The notes under the pieces: model-generated | Told to the model about the DNA's origin: nothing | Database searches by the model: none | What the model saw: only the letters and a program-made list of their open reading frames with translations | Source of the DNA: Nitrospirota bacterium | GTDB lineage: Bacteria > Nitrospirota > Thermodesulfovibrionia > Thermodesulfovibrionales > JdFR-88 | Length of the DNA: 64,000 nucleotides | Reading direction: 5' to 3' | NCBI GenBank assembly: GCA_021825295.1 | Contig: JAKAHV010000001.1 | Location: 81,173 to 145,172, forward strand | Made by a program: the position numbers and the translations under genes | Shown here: positions 34,703 through 43,644 of the stretch, one piece after another | Layout of the letters: the number at the start of each line of letters is the position of its first letter | Numbering within the stretch: the first letter of the stretch is position 1

Positions 34703-36601
34703 ATGTGCGGGATAATAGGTTACACCGGGCCTAAGAACGCCGTTGCGGTCGTCATAGACGGGCTGAAACGCCTCGAATACAGGGGATACGATTCCGCCGG
34801 GGTCGCCTTTACGGACAGGGGGCGGATAAAGACCGTGCGCTCGGTCGGCAAGATCAGCCGGCTCGAAAACCTCCTGGGCGACAAGCAGCGGTACGGCAAA
34901 ACCGGGGTGGTCATCGGACACACGCGCTGGGCCACCCACGGCGGGCCCTCAAAGAAAAACGCGCACCCCCACAAATCCGGCGGCATCGCCGTCGTCCATA
35001 ACGGGATCATAGAAAACTATCTGCCGCTCAGGAAAAAGCTGAAAGACGCCGGCTTCGAGTTCCTCTCCGACACCGACACGGAAGTGATATGCCATCTCAT
35101 AAACCACCGCATGCGGGAACTTCCGTTCGAGGACGCGGTGCGGGCCGCCGTGGGAGAGCTTAAGGGTGCTTACGCCATCGCCATAATAAACAGTGAGGAG
35201 CCGGACAAGATAATCGGCGTCAGGCGCGACAGCCCCCTCGTGCTCGGCGTGGGAGAAGGCGAGTCCTTCCTTTCCTCCGACGCCTCCGCCTTCCTGGCCC
35301 ATACCAAAAAGGCCATCTTCCTCGAAGACGGCGAGATGGCCGTGGTCACGCGGGGCGGCTACAGGATAACGCGCACCGGCAGCTCCGAGCCGGCCGGGAA
35401 AGTCCCCCAGGTGCTGCCCTGGAGCGAGAGCATGGCGGAAAAAAACGGCTACAAGCATTTCATGCTCAAGGAGATAGACGAACAGCCAAGTGCCCTGGCG
35501 GACATCATCAGGGGCAGGATCGCTCCGGGCGGAGACGGCATAAACCTGCAGGAGTTCGGCCTGAGCGAAAAGGAGCTGAAAAAGACGGAGAAGGTGATCA
35601 TAGTGGCCTGCGGCACCTCATGGCACGCGGGGCTTGCCGGCAGGTATATGATCGAGCAGATGGCGCGCGTGCCCGTGGAGGTCGATATCGCCTCGGAATT
35701 CAAATACAGAAGGCCCATCCTTAAAGGCAACGAGCTTTTCATATCGATATCCCAGTCCGGCGAGACGGCCGACACCCTCGCCGCCCAGCGGCTCGCAAAA
35801 AAAGCCGGCATAAAGACGCTGGCCATTACCAACGTCGTGGGCAGCACAGCGCACAGGGAAGCCGACGCCGTCTTTTTCATAAGGAGCGGGCCCGAGATAG
35901 GGGTTGCGTCCACCAAGACCTTCACCGCCCAGCTTTCGGCTCTCTATATGCTTTCAGTCGCGCTGGCAAGGGCCAGGGGCGCCACTACCAGGCGCGACAG
36001 CAAACGCCTGCTGCAGGAACTGATAGAGCTGCCCGGCAAGATCGAGGACATCCTGAGCAGGAAGGACGAGGTCGAAAGGATTGCAAGAAAGAACTTCAAG
36101 AAGGAACATTTCCTTTTCCTGGGGAGGGGGATAAGCTATCCAATCGCCCTGGAGGGCGCTCTGAAACTGAAGGAGATATCCTACATCCATGCCGAGGGCT
36201 ACCCGGCCGGGGAGATGAAGCACGGCCCCATAGCCCTCATCGACGAGGAGATGCCGGCCCTCTTTCTGCTGTCCTCGAAAAGCCAGTTCGTGGACAAGAT
36301 ACTCTCCAATATGGAAGAGGTCCGAAGCAGAAACGCCCGGGTCCTGCTTGTCACCGACGGGCAAAAACCAGCCTCCGATGATGAAAAGCCCGTCGCCGGG
36401 GGGCAGAAAACTGCCAGGCATAACGGAGAGTTTGAGGCATTCCCGGCGGAGGGCATCTTCACGGTGCCTGACGCCAACGAGTTCCTGCTTGCCGTCCTCA
36501 TGGCGGTGCCGCTTCAACTTCTCGCTTATTATATAGGGGTCCAGAGAGGATGCGACGTCGATCAACCGAGAAACCTGGCTAAAAGCGTCACAGTCGAATG
36601 A
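34703..36601 (+). CDS. glmS: Glutamine--fructose-6-phosphate aminotransferase GlmS
   Basis: The protein starts MCGIIGYTG, with Cys2 as the glutaminase nucleophile, and has the N-terminal Ntn glutaminase (GHTRWATHGGPS) and two SIS domains (SQSGETADTLAA; SYIHAEGYPAGEMKHGP; end DQPRNLAKSVTVE). The 632-aa length exceeds the usual 600-610. The extra residues are a polar insert (about 550-575) in the last SIS domain. It makes glucosamine-6-phosphate, the substrate source for GlmU. I saw no glmS ribozyme-like leader; only 22 bases separate it from glmU. Confidence 0.96.
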   Translation: MCGIIGYTGPKNAVAVVIDGLKRLEYRGYDSAGVAFTDRGRIKTVRSVGKISRLENLLGDKQRYGKTGVVIGHTRWATHGGPSKKNAHPHKSGGIAVVHNGIIENYLPLRKKLKDAGFEFLSDTDTEVICHLINHRMRELPFEDAVRAAVGELKGAYAIAIINSEEPDKIIGVRRDSPLVLGVGEGESFLSSDASAFLAHTKKAIFLEDGEMAVVTRGGYRITRTGSSEPAGKVPQVLPWSESMAEKNGYKHFMLKEIDEQPSALADIIRGRIAPGGDGINLQEFGLSEKELKKTEKVIIVACGTSWHAGLAGRYMIEQMARVPVEVDIASEFKYRRPILKGNELFISISQSGETADTLAAQRLAKKAGIKTLAITNVVGSTAHREADAVFFIRSGPEIGVASTKTFTAQLSALYMLSVALARARGATTRRDSKRLLQELIELPGKIEDILSRKDEVERIARKNFKKEHFLFLGRGISYPIALEGALKLKEISYIHAEGYPAGEMKHGPIALIDEEMPALFLLSSKSQFVDKILSNMEEVRSRNARVLLVTDGQKPASDDEKPVAGGQKTARHNGEFEAFPAEGIFTVPDANEFLLAVLMAVPLQLLAYYIGVQRGCDVDQPRNLAKSVTVE

Positions 36602-36666
36602 CCGGGCGCAAAGAAAAAAGTTGATTAAAATCAAGCAATTTTGTTATTTTATTAAGGCGGGCAATA

Positions 36667-38757
36667 ATGTCTAAAAACATCTTGTCGGAACTTAACCAGG
36701 AGCAGAGGGAAGCCATAGCCCACACGGAAGGCCCGCTCCTCATACTGGCCGGGGCGGGCAGCGGGAAGACCAGGGTAATCACTTACAGGTTTGCATGCCT
36801 GGCCAAAAAATTCGCCGCCCCGCAGATACTCACTGTCACATTCACGAACAAGGCGGCCAACGAGATGAAGGAGCGCATATGCGCCCTTCTGGGCAAGGAC
36901 CTCAGACAGTGCTGGATCGGCACATTCCATTCCCAGTGCGTAAGGATCCTCAGAAAAGAGATCGGGCAGCTTGGCTGGGGCACGGACTTTTCCATTTATG
37001 ACGATGCCGACCAGCTCTCCCTCATACGGCACATCCTGAAGGAGCTGAACCTCTATGAGGCCCTCTACAGGGGCGTGCTCTCGAAGATAAGCCATCTGAA
37101 ATCCTGCCTCATAAAACCGGAGGAGTTTCTGTCCCGCTCCGACGGTTTCGGTTTCGAGGAGAGGCTTGCCAAGGTCTACATGAGGTATCAGGACGAGCTG
37201 AAAAAGAGCAATTCCCTCGATTTCGACGACCTCATAATGCTCGTCATCCGGCTTTTCGAGGAGCACCCGGCCGTGCTCAAAAAATACCAGAACCTCTTCG
37301 ATCACGTACTGGTCGACGAGTTCCAGGACACGAATGTGGCCCAGTACAGGCTTTTAAAACTCCTGGCCGGCTCGCACAAGAACATCTGCGCCGTGGGCGA
37401 CGATGACCAGAGCATCTACCGGTTCAGGGGCGCGGACATAAACAACATAATGGATTTCCATAAGGACTTCCCCGACGCCAGGGTGATAAAGCTTGAAAGG
37501 AGCTACCGCTGCACCCAGAATATCCTCGACGTCTCGGGCAGCGTCATAAGCAAGAACCACAAGCGCCACGCCAAGACGCTCTGGACGGACAAGGGGGCCG
37601 GAGAGGCCGTCTGCTTCTACTGGCTGGACTCCGAAGAGGATGAGGCCCGCCACATAGCCAGGCTGATAAGGGAGTTCTACCTCAAGAACAACTACGACTA
37701 CGGGGACTTCGCCTGTCTTTACCGGGTGAACACCCAGTCGCGCGCGATTGAGGACCATCTGCAATCAGAGGGCATACCCTACAAGGTGCTGGGAGGGCTT
37801 GGTTTCTACCAGAGGAAAGAGATAAAGGACATCACCGCCTACATGAAGCTCGTCTTGAACAGGGACGACAACGTCTCGCTGAGGCGGATCATCAATTGTC
37901 CGCAAAGGGGGATCGGGGCGTCCACCCTGTCCAGGGTGGAGCAGCACTCGAAGAAAAAAACGCTCTCCCTCTACGCGTCCATAAAGGGGCTGCTGAGGAC
38001 GAACACGCTTGCCTCCACGATGAAGGAAAAGCTGGAAGGCTTCGTGAATATCATCGAGAAGATATCCGGCAACGAGCACAAGGACGCGGCGGAGCTGATA
38101 AAAGACATCCTGGAGAATGTGGCATATCTGGAGGGACTGGACGAGGAACGGGTGGAAAACATCAACGAGTTCATCTCCTCCGCCTCCGGCAAGGACGCGA
38201 AGGAGTTCACGGACAGGCTCTGCCTGGCGAGCAACACCGACGACGCCAGCGAGCGGGGACACGTCTCCCTGCTTACGCTCCACAGCGCCAAGGGGCTGGA
38301 GTTTCCCGTTGTCTTCATCGCCGGGCTTGAGGAGGGCCTGCTGCCCTACCTGAAGGCCGAGACCCCCGAGGAGATGGCCGAGGAAAGAAGGCTCCTCTAT
38401 GTCGGCATGACCAGGGCGAAAGACGTGCTCGTGCTCACCGGCGCAAAGAGCAGGCGCGTGTTTGAAAAGGTCAAGGAGCAGAAGCCTTCCCGGTTCCTGC
38501 AGGACATACCGAGGCAGATGTGCGCCATGGTGGAAAAGACCTTCCGCAACACGGCGAAGAAGGAGGATTCCAAACCCAAGCCCATCCCCGCCCCCTACGT
38601 GACCGGCACGAGGGTCAAACACCCGAAATGGGGAGTAGGGATAGTGCGCGACTGCTACGGCGAAGGCGAAGAGGCCAAGGTCACGGTGAACTTCCCCATG
38701 GTCGGCGTCAAGAAGCTCTGCGTGAAATTCGCCAACCTGGAGACGATACATGGGTAA
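36667..38757 (+). CDS. UvrD/PcrA-type superfamily 1 DNA helicase, with C-terminal Tudor-like domain
   Basis: The 696-aa 3'-5' helicase has all SF1 motifs: LNQEQREA Q-motif, Walker A GAGSGKTRV, VTFTNKAA, Walker B VDEFQDTN, GDDDQSIYRFRGAD, SYRC and VSLLTLHSAKGLEF, then RLLYVGMTRA. The C-terminus (GTRVKHPKWGVGIVRD and following) is the Tudor-like domain of PcrA/UvrD, which binds RNA polymerase in relatives. It probably acts in nucleotide-excision repair and in clearing stalled polymerases or RecA. A second paralogue without that domain lies at 56886-58946. Confidence 0.93.
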   Translation: MSKNILSELNQEQREAIAHTEGPLLILAGAGSGKTRVITYRFACLAKKFAAPQILTVTFTNKAANEMKERICALLGKDLRQCWIGTFHSQCVRILRKEIGQLGWGTDFSIYDDADQLSLIRHILKELNLYEALYRGVLSKISHLKSCLIKPEEFLSRSDGFGFEERLAKVYMRYQDELKKSNSLDFDDLIMLVIRLFEEHPAVLKKYQNLFDHVLVDEFQDTNVAQYRLLKLLAGSHKNICAVGDDDQSIYRFRGADINNIMDFHKDFPDARVIKLERSYRCTQNILDVSGSVISKNHKRHAKTLWTDKGAGEAVCFYWLDSEEDEARHIARLIREFYLKNNYDYGDFACLYRVNTQSRAIEDHLQSEGIPYKVLGGLGFYQRKEIKDITAYMKLVLNRDDNVSLRRIINCPQRGIGASTLSRVEQHSKKKTLSLYASIKGLLRTNTLASTMKEKLEGFVNIIEKISGNEHKDAAELIKDILENVAYLEGLDEERVENINEFISSASGKDAKEFTDRLCLASNTDDASERGHVSLLTLHSAKGLEFPVVFIAGLEEGLLPYLKAETPEEMAEERRLLYVGMTRAKDVLVLTGAKSRRVFEKVKEQKPSRFLQDIPRQMCAMVEKTFRNTAKKEDSKPKPIPAPYVTGTRVKHPKWGVGIVRDCYGEGEEAKVTVNFPMVGVKKLCVKFANLETIHG

Positions 38758-38780
38758 GAAAATCCAGCCCCGCTTTGCGT

Positions 38781-38786
38781 TATACT
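38781..38786 (+). promoter_or_regulatory. -10 box of gatC, seven bases from the ATG
   Basis: TATACT at 38781-38786 is followed after seven bases by the gatC ATG. No -35 is recognisable. The spacing suggests a leaderless message. Confidence 0.35.
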
Positions 38787-38793
38787 ATAAGTC

Positions 38794-39078
38794 ATGATAG
38801 AGAGCGCTGATGTGCTGAAGATAGCCGGGCTGTCGAGGCTGGCCCTCACCGAAGAAGAGGTAAAGCTCTATTCGAACCAGCTCTCCGCGATCCTTCAGCA
38901 TATAGAAAAGCTCAAGGAACTCGATACCCGGGACGTCGGGCCCACCTCGCATGTCCTTGACATCCGGAACGTCATGAGGGAGGACCTGACGGCGCCCTCT
39001 CTTCCGGTTGACGATGCGCTCGGAAACTGCCCGGATCCCAAGGGCGGATTTTACCGGGTGCCCCGGATAATAGAGTAA
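38794..39078 (+). CDS. gatC: Aspartyl/glutamyl-tRNA amidotransferase subunit C
   Basis: The 94-aa protein has the GatC pattern: VLKIAGLSRLALTEEEVKLY, QLSAILQHIEKLKELDT and a C-terminal PRIIE. GatC stabilises GatA in the GatCAB complex that converts Glu-tRNA(Gln) or Asp-tRNA(Asn) to the amide. gatA and gatB do not follow; panD does. Confidence 0.93.
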   Translation: MIESADVLKIAGLSRLALTEEEVKLYSNQLSAILQHIEKLKELDTRDVGPTSHVLDIRNVMREDLTAPSLPVDDALGNCPDPKGGFYRVPRIIE

Positions 39079-39101
39079 AGAATACAGGACAGGAAAAACC
39101 G

Positions 39102-39446
39102 ATGCTTCGCTGCTTCCTCAGGGCAAAAATACATATGGGCGCCGTCACGGAGGCGAACCTCGCCTACGAGGGGAGCATCACGATCGACGAGCGGCTCCTC
39201 AAGAAATGCGGCATCCAGCCCTACGAGAAGGTCCACGTCAGCAACGTAAACAACGGCGAACGCTTCGAGACGTACGCCATCCCGGGCAAACCCGGCCAGA
39301 TATGCCTGAACGGCCCCACCGCCAGAAAGGGCGTGACGGGCGACAGGGTGATCATATTCAATTACTGCTGGCTGGACGAGGACGAGGCCAGGGACTTCAA
39401 GCCCGTCATCATAAAGCTGAACGAGAAAAACCGGATAATAAAGTAG
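39102..39446 (+). CDS. panD: Aspartate 1-decarboxylase PanD
   Basis: The 114-aa proenzyme of the pyruvoyl decarboxylase starts MLRCFLRAKIHMGAVTEANL. The self-cleavage site Gly24-Ser25 lies in YEGSITID. Cleavage creates the pyruvoyl group that makes beta-alanine from aspartate for pantothenate. Length is normal. It follows gatC by 23 bases. Confidence 0.96.
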   Translation: MLRCFLRAKIHMGAVTEANLAYEGSITIDERLLKKCGIQPYEKVHVSNVNNGERFETYAIPGKPGQICLNGPTARKGVTGDRVIIFNYCWLDEDEARDFKPVIIKLNEKNRIIK

Positions 39447-39462
39447 CCTGCCTTGTGCCTGG

Positions 39463-39633
39463 TATCTGCCCGATCCTTTCGATCGGCCACGCGGTTCCGG
39501 ACGTGCACAAACGGCGCTATTGACTTGTCCTTAGGGCGACTGGCGAAAGGTTGTCAAGATGCGACCCGCCGTGATCCGTCCGCTTGTTCCCTCTCTCAAG
39601 AACCGGGCAGATATCAGTCCATGCTCCGCGGGA
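39463..39633 (+). repeat. Dispersed intergenic repeat, copy A
   Basis: This 171-base stretch, between the convergent panD and rnhB genes, aligns without a gap to the reverse complement of 54783-54953 (hand count about 120 of 171 identical). The best blocks are the first 42 bases and a 17-base identical core CGTGATCCGTCCGCTTG (39570-39586). No coding frame is convincing in either copy. Confidence 0.65.
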
Positions 39634-39673
39634 TAAAAATATCATGCCCATTCGTGGGCTGAGATAGGTTCAT

Positions 39674-40303
39674 TCAGAACAACCCGGTGCGCCGCGCGGA
39701 AGACTCGATGATATCGCGTATGGGGGCGTAGGTCTTCCTGTGGATCGGACACGGCCCGTATCTCCTCAGCGCCTCCAGATGCGTCTTCGTAAGGTATCCC
39801 TTGTGCGCATCGAAGCCGTATTGAGGATAGAGACCGTGGTATTCGACCATCGCGCGGTCCCTCGCCACCTTGGCCAGTATGGAGGCCGCGCTGATGGCCG
39901 CCACGCTTGCGTCGCCCCCCACTATGGCAATGACGGGGACATCGAAGATTTTAGGTCTTTTATTGCCGTCCACGAGCACTTTTGCCGGCCTCACCTTCAG
40001 CCCGGAGACGGCGCGCTCCATCGCAAGCAGGCTCGCGTGAAGGACATTCAACCTCCCGATCTCCTCGAGGCTCGCCACCCCGATTCCCCATGCCAGGGCG
40101 CAGGATTTTATTTCCCCGCTCAGTTGCTCGCGCTTCCTGGCCGAAAGTTTTTTGGAGTCTGCCAGTCCGCAAACGGGGCGCGCAGGGTCCAGTATGACCG
40201 CGGCCGCATAGACCTCCCCGGCGCCCGCGCCGCGCCCGACCTCGTCGCAGCCGCACACGGGAATACCCCCGGCGCCGTCAAAGCCGGCGAATTCAAGCCC
40301 CAT
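39674..40303 (-). CDS. rnhB: Ribonuclease HII
   Basis: The 209-aa protein starts at ATG 40303 (MGLEFAGFD), chosen because GGGAGG stands eight bases before it; the frame itself is open to 40333. The catalytic acidic pair is Asp20-Glu21 in CGCDEVGRGAGAGEVYAAAV, followed by DSKKLS, VDGNKRP and KVARDRAM. RNase HII removes RNA from RNA-DNA hybrids, including single ribonucleotides. It is convergent with panD. Confidence 0.94.
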   Translation of the reverse strand: MGLEFAGFDGAGGIPVCGCDEVGRGAGAGEVYAAAVILDPARPVCGLADSKKLSARKREQLSGEIKSCALAWGIGVASLEEIGRLNVLHASLLAMERAVSGLKVRPAKVLVDGNKRPKIFDVPVIAIVGGDASVAAISAASILAKVARDRAMVEYHGLYPQYGFDAHKGYLTKTHLEALRRYGPCPIHRKTYAPIRDIIESSARRTGLF

Positions 40304-40327
40304 GTCTTCATCCCTCCCGGAAACATC

Positions 40328-40355
40328 CCGCATACTGGAAAATCTTCCCTTCGCC
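40328..40355 (-). repeat. Possible fragment of the dispersed repeat upstream of rnhB
   Basis: The minus strand here matches 30 bases of copy B (54852-54881): GGCGAAGGG, then an A/T-rich ATTTT core, then CCAGTATGCGG, with a two-base length difference. It lies just upstream of the chosen rnhB start. The rest of 40356-40491 shows nothing I can identify. Confidence 0.35.
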
Positions 40356-40491
40356 GGATTTCATTTTCAACTACCTTACATCAGAGACCGGCCCCAAATC
40401 CAGTCGCCCTTTTTTGAAGAGGGCCTGCGTAAGATTTGCGGGGCTGGCATCCGCCTGTCCCCAAGTCTTTACCCAAGCCCGGCGTATTGGT

Positions 40492-43400
40492 TTAATTATC
40501 CGAACGGATGTCAACCCTTTCAAACCGTCCAAATCTGAGCGCGAGTGTTGGCATTATAAGCAGGTTTAGAACGGTGGATGTTACCAGCCCGCCAAGTATT
40601 ATCTGGGCCATGGGCCCCTCTATCTCACGGCCGGGCGCGCCGCTGCCGATCGCAAGAGGCAGCAGCCCCAGCGCCGTGACGGACGCCGTCATCAGTATGG
40701 GCGCAAGCCGCTCTGAAGCGCCCCTCACGGCCGTTTCCAGCCCCCATTCCATCCCTTCCACCCGCACAAGGTGCTCATAGTGGGATATGAGCATGACGGA
40801 ATTCCGGAGCGTTATCCCGAAAAGAGTCACGAAGCCCACAAGCGAGCCTATGGAGAGGAACCCGCCAGTGGCAAGGGCCACGAAGACGCCCCCGGCCAAT
40901 GCGAATGGCAGGTTAAGCAATATCAGCAGGAGGTTTCTGTAACTCACCGTCACAATGGAAAGCAGCAGGATTATTCCAATGGCCGCGATAGCGGAATGGA
41001 CGAACAGGTCCCTTTTCGTGCGCGCCTGCTCCTGTGCCGTCCCTGTAAAATCGATATAAGCGCCCGGCGGAAGCGGCAAACGGGCGGCAAGTGTTTTTTG
41101 CGCCTCCGCGACGAAAGAACTTAGGCTTCTGCCCTCCACGCGGCATGTTATCGTTTGTACGCGTCTTGCGTCCTGGTGCAGGATCATGAATCTGGAAGGC
41201 ATCTCGCGCAGACTGGCCAGTTGGGAAAGGTTTACGTAAGTGCCATCGGAGTTTCTAAGCGGCAGATTTCCAAGTCCGGTTATGCTTTGCCTGTCTTTGG
41301 GGTCCAGGATAACGGATACATTGAAGACCCTGTTGCCTTCGAATATCTGCCCAACCGTTTTCCCTGCGAAGGCCGTGTGTATGGCGTCCAAAACCTGCGC
41401 GGGCTCGAACCCCCAGCGCGCAAGGCCCGGTTTGTCCAGCGACACCAAAAGCTCCGGGGCCGAAGGCGGGGCCTGGAGCCTCACGCCGGCGGCGCCGCGG
41501 ATGCCGCTTAATATTCCCGCAGCCTGGACGGCCTTTTGATCGAGCATGTTCAAGTCATTGCCGTAAATGTTTACGGCAACCGGGGCCCTGTAGCCGGAGA
41601 TGGTCTCGCCTATCCTTTCCGTAAGAAAAGTGTCTATGGAGGACGTTATGCCGGGGAATTGCCTGACGATGCCTCTTATCTGCTTTTTTGCCCGGTCGAA
41701 TTTTCCCTTATCAAGGGGTTTCAGGGTCAGGTCGAATTCGCTCGCGTTTGTCCCCCTGGCCTCCTCGCCCGCTTCGGCCCTGCCCGCGCGCTGGGCTACC
41801 GACACCACGTAGGGCAGCCTGATGAGTTTCTCCTCCAAAAGCTTCCCGGTCCGCAGTGTCTCCTGAAGCGACGTGCCGGGGACGGCGGATACGTGTATTA
41901 TGAAATTGCCTTCTATAAACTCGGGCAGAAACTTCCCTTTCAAAAACGGGATTACGGCAAGGGTGGCCGTAACAAGCAGGGCGGCCGCCGCGATGACCAT
42001 TCCCGGATGTTTTTCCACGGCATGGATAGCCTTGCCGTAGCGCTCCTTCGTCCAGCGGACCACGGGCGGGTCTCCCGCTTTCAGTCTCCCGCCGCCAAGC
42101 ATGATTAGCGACAGGGCCGGAGTCACCGTGAGGGCGACGAGCAAGGAAGATAGGATGGAAAATATGTAAGCAAGCCCGAGGGGCGCAAAAAACTTGCCGG
42201 CAACCCCGCTCATGGTAAGCACGGGTATGAATACGAGCACCACCGCAAAGGTGGCATAGACCACGGCGCTCCTTACTTCCACGGATGCGTCATAAACCAC
42301 CCGCAACACGGGGCGAGGTTTTTCAAGCAGCCGGTTTTCCCGGAGGCGCCGGAAGATGTTTTCCACGTCTATCACGGCATCGTCCACGACCTCGCCTATG
42401 GCGATCGCCAGTCCGCCGATGGTCATGGTATTTAAGCTCAGGCCCAGATGCTCGAGTATTACGACCGAGCCCAGCAGCGAAAGCGGTATCGCCGTGCAGG
42501 ATATGGCCGCGGTCCTGAAATTGAACAAATAAAGAAACAGCACGATTATGACGAGCAGCGCGCCCATCATGAGGGCGGAGTTTACGTTATGAAGCGCCGT
42601 GTCTATGAAACTGGCTGCGCGGAAGAGGCCGGGGTACATCGTTATTCCCTGCGATTCAAGGGCCGGGCGGAGTTCCGCGACGGCCGTGTCCAGGCCGCTT
42701 GCCACCTGCAGAGTGTTTGCGCCGTATTGGGCCGACACTACCATGATCATGCCGGGCCTGCCGTTTATCAGCCCCCCGCCTATCTGGGGGGCGGGCGCTT
42801 CCGTCACACGGGCAACGTCGCCCATCGTCACGTTCGCGCCAGCTTTATGCACGAGGACTGTCCCGGCAATCTCTTTCGCCGTCAGCGACTGGCCGGAGCT
42901 GACGATGGTTATCCGCTGGTTTGCGCCGTCTATGAAGCCCGCCCCTTCGAGGCCGGTCGCCTTTTTGGCCGCGGACATCACGTCTTCCAGGGAAAGGCCG
43001 TATCTTACCAGGCGCTCCGGCAGAATCTGTATCTGGAGCTGCCTGTCCTGGCTCCCGAATATCGCCACCTTCGAAACTCCCGGCACCGCGAGGAGCCGCG
43101 GCCTTACCGTCCAGTCCGCCACGGTCCGGAGATCCATCGGGGGGAGTTTATGGGAAGTCAGCCCGATTACCAGCACACTGCCCGTTGAGGACGTAAGCGG
43201 GGTCATCTCCGGCGTTATCCCCGCCGGGAGCTGGCCTGTAAGCGTGGAGAGGCGTTCCGCTATCTTCTGCCTCGCGAGATAGACGTCTGTCCCGGTTTTG
43301 AATTTTATTTTTATGACCGACAAACCCTGCATCGATCTGGACATCATGGACGATATGCCGCCAACTCCGCTGACGGCTATTTCAACCGGGCGGGTAATGA

Positions 43401-43644
43401 GCTGCTCGGCCTGATCGGGCGAAAAACCCGGGGCCTCGGTATGAATATTGACCTCGGGAGGCGCAAATTCCGGAAACACATCGTATCTGGCTTTCGTAAG
43501 CGAATAGACGCTGTAACCAAGAAACAGCGCGGCCAGCGCTATGATTATGCCTCGCCGGCGCAGTGCGAAACGGACTATTGTCCCCAGTATGCCCCCCCTC
43601 CCGTCACGGGAGGGATGTTGATCATGTTCCCCCTCAGCGCTCAA
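40492..43644 (-). CDS. RND heavy-metal efflux pump, CusA/CzcA type
   Basis: The 1050-aa inner-membrane RND transporter has the family start (a cationic stretch, a first transmembrane helix about 31-49, then KARYDVFPEFAPPEV) and twelve predicted transmembrane helices. The helix-4 proton-relay motif is GEVVDDAVIDVENIFRRLREN, with the Asp and Glu of the heavy-metal (HME) class. The TTG start overlaps the adaptor gene's stop (TTGA) and has a GGGGGAG behind it. The pump works with the adaptor and outer-membrane factor encoded just upstream. The metal cannot be decided from the sequence; copper/silver or cobalt/zinc/cadmium are possible. Confidence 0.9.
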   Translation of the reverse strand: MSAEGEHDQHPSRDGRGGILGTIVRFALRRRGIIIALAALFLGYSVYSLTKARYDVFPEFAPPEVNIHTEAPGFSPDQAEQLITRPVEIAVSGVGGISSMMSRSMQGLSVIKIKFKTGTDVYLARQKIAERLSTLTGQLPAGITPEMTPLTSSTGSVLVIGLTSHKLPPMDLRTVADWTVRPRLLAVPGVSKVAIFGSQDRQLQIQILPERLVRYGLSLEDVMSAAKKATGLEGAGFIDGANQRITIVSSGQSLTAKEIAGTVLVHKAGANVTMGDVARVTEAPAPQIGGGLINGRPGMIMVVSAQYGANTLQVASGLDTAVAELRPALESQGITMYPGLFRAASFIDTALHNVNSALMMGALLVIIVLFLYLFNFRTAAISCTAIPLSLLGSVVILEHLGLSLNTMTIGGLAIAIGEVVDDAVIDVENIFRRLRENRLLEKPRPVLRVVYDASVEVRSAVVYATFAVVLVFIPVLTMSGVAGKFFAPLGLAYIFSILSSLLVALTVTPALSLIMLGGGRLKAGDPPVVRWTKERYGKAIHAVEKHPGMVIAAAALLVTATLAVIPFLKGKFLPEFIEGNFIIHVSAVPGTSLQETLRTGKLLEEKLIRLPYVVSVAQRAGRAEAGEEARGTNASEFDLTLKPLDKGKFDRAKKQIRGIVRQFPGITSSIDTFLTERIGETISGYRAPVAVNIYGNDLNMLDQKAVQAAGILSGIRGAAGVRLQAPPSAPELLVSLDKPGLARWGFEPAQVLDAIHTAFAGKTVGQIFEGNRVFNVSVILDPKDRQSITGLGNLPLRNSDGTYVNLSQLASLREMPSRFMILHQDARRVQTITCRVEGRSLSSFVAEAQKTLAARLPLPPGAYIDFTGTAQEQARTKRDLFVHSAIAAIGIILLLSIVTVSYRNLLLILLNLPFALAGGVFVALATGGFLSIGSLVGFVTLFGITLRNSVMLISHYEHLVRVEGMEWGLETAVRGASERLAPILMTASVTALGLLPLAIGSGAPGREIEGPMAQIILGGLVTSTVLNLLIMPTLALRFGRFERVDIRSDN

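Noticed and set aside
36622..36656. TTGATTAAAATCAA palindrome followed by T-rich sequence after glmS, as a terminator
   Set aside because: The stem is all A/T except for one G-C pair per arm and the T-run is interrupted, so it is too weak to call.
39447..39673. Short open frames in repeat copy A and copy B sharing an RDPSAC stretch, as a small gene family
   Set aside because: No start codon with ribosome-binding site, and similarity is no better at the protein level than at the DNA level.
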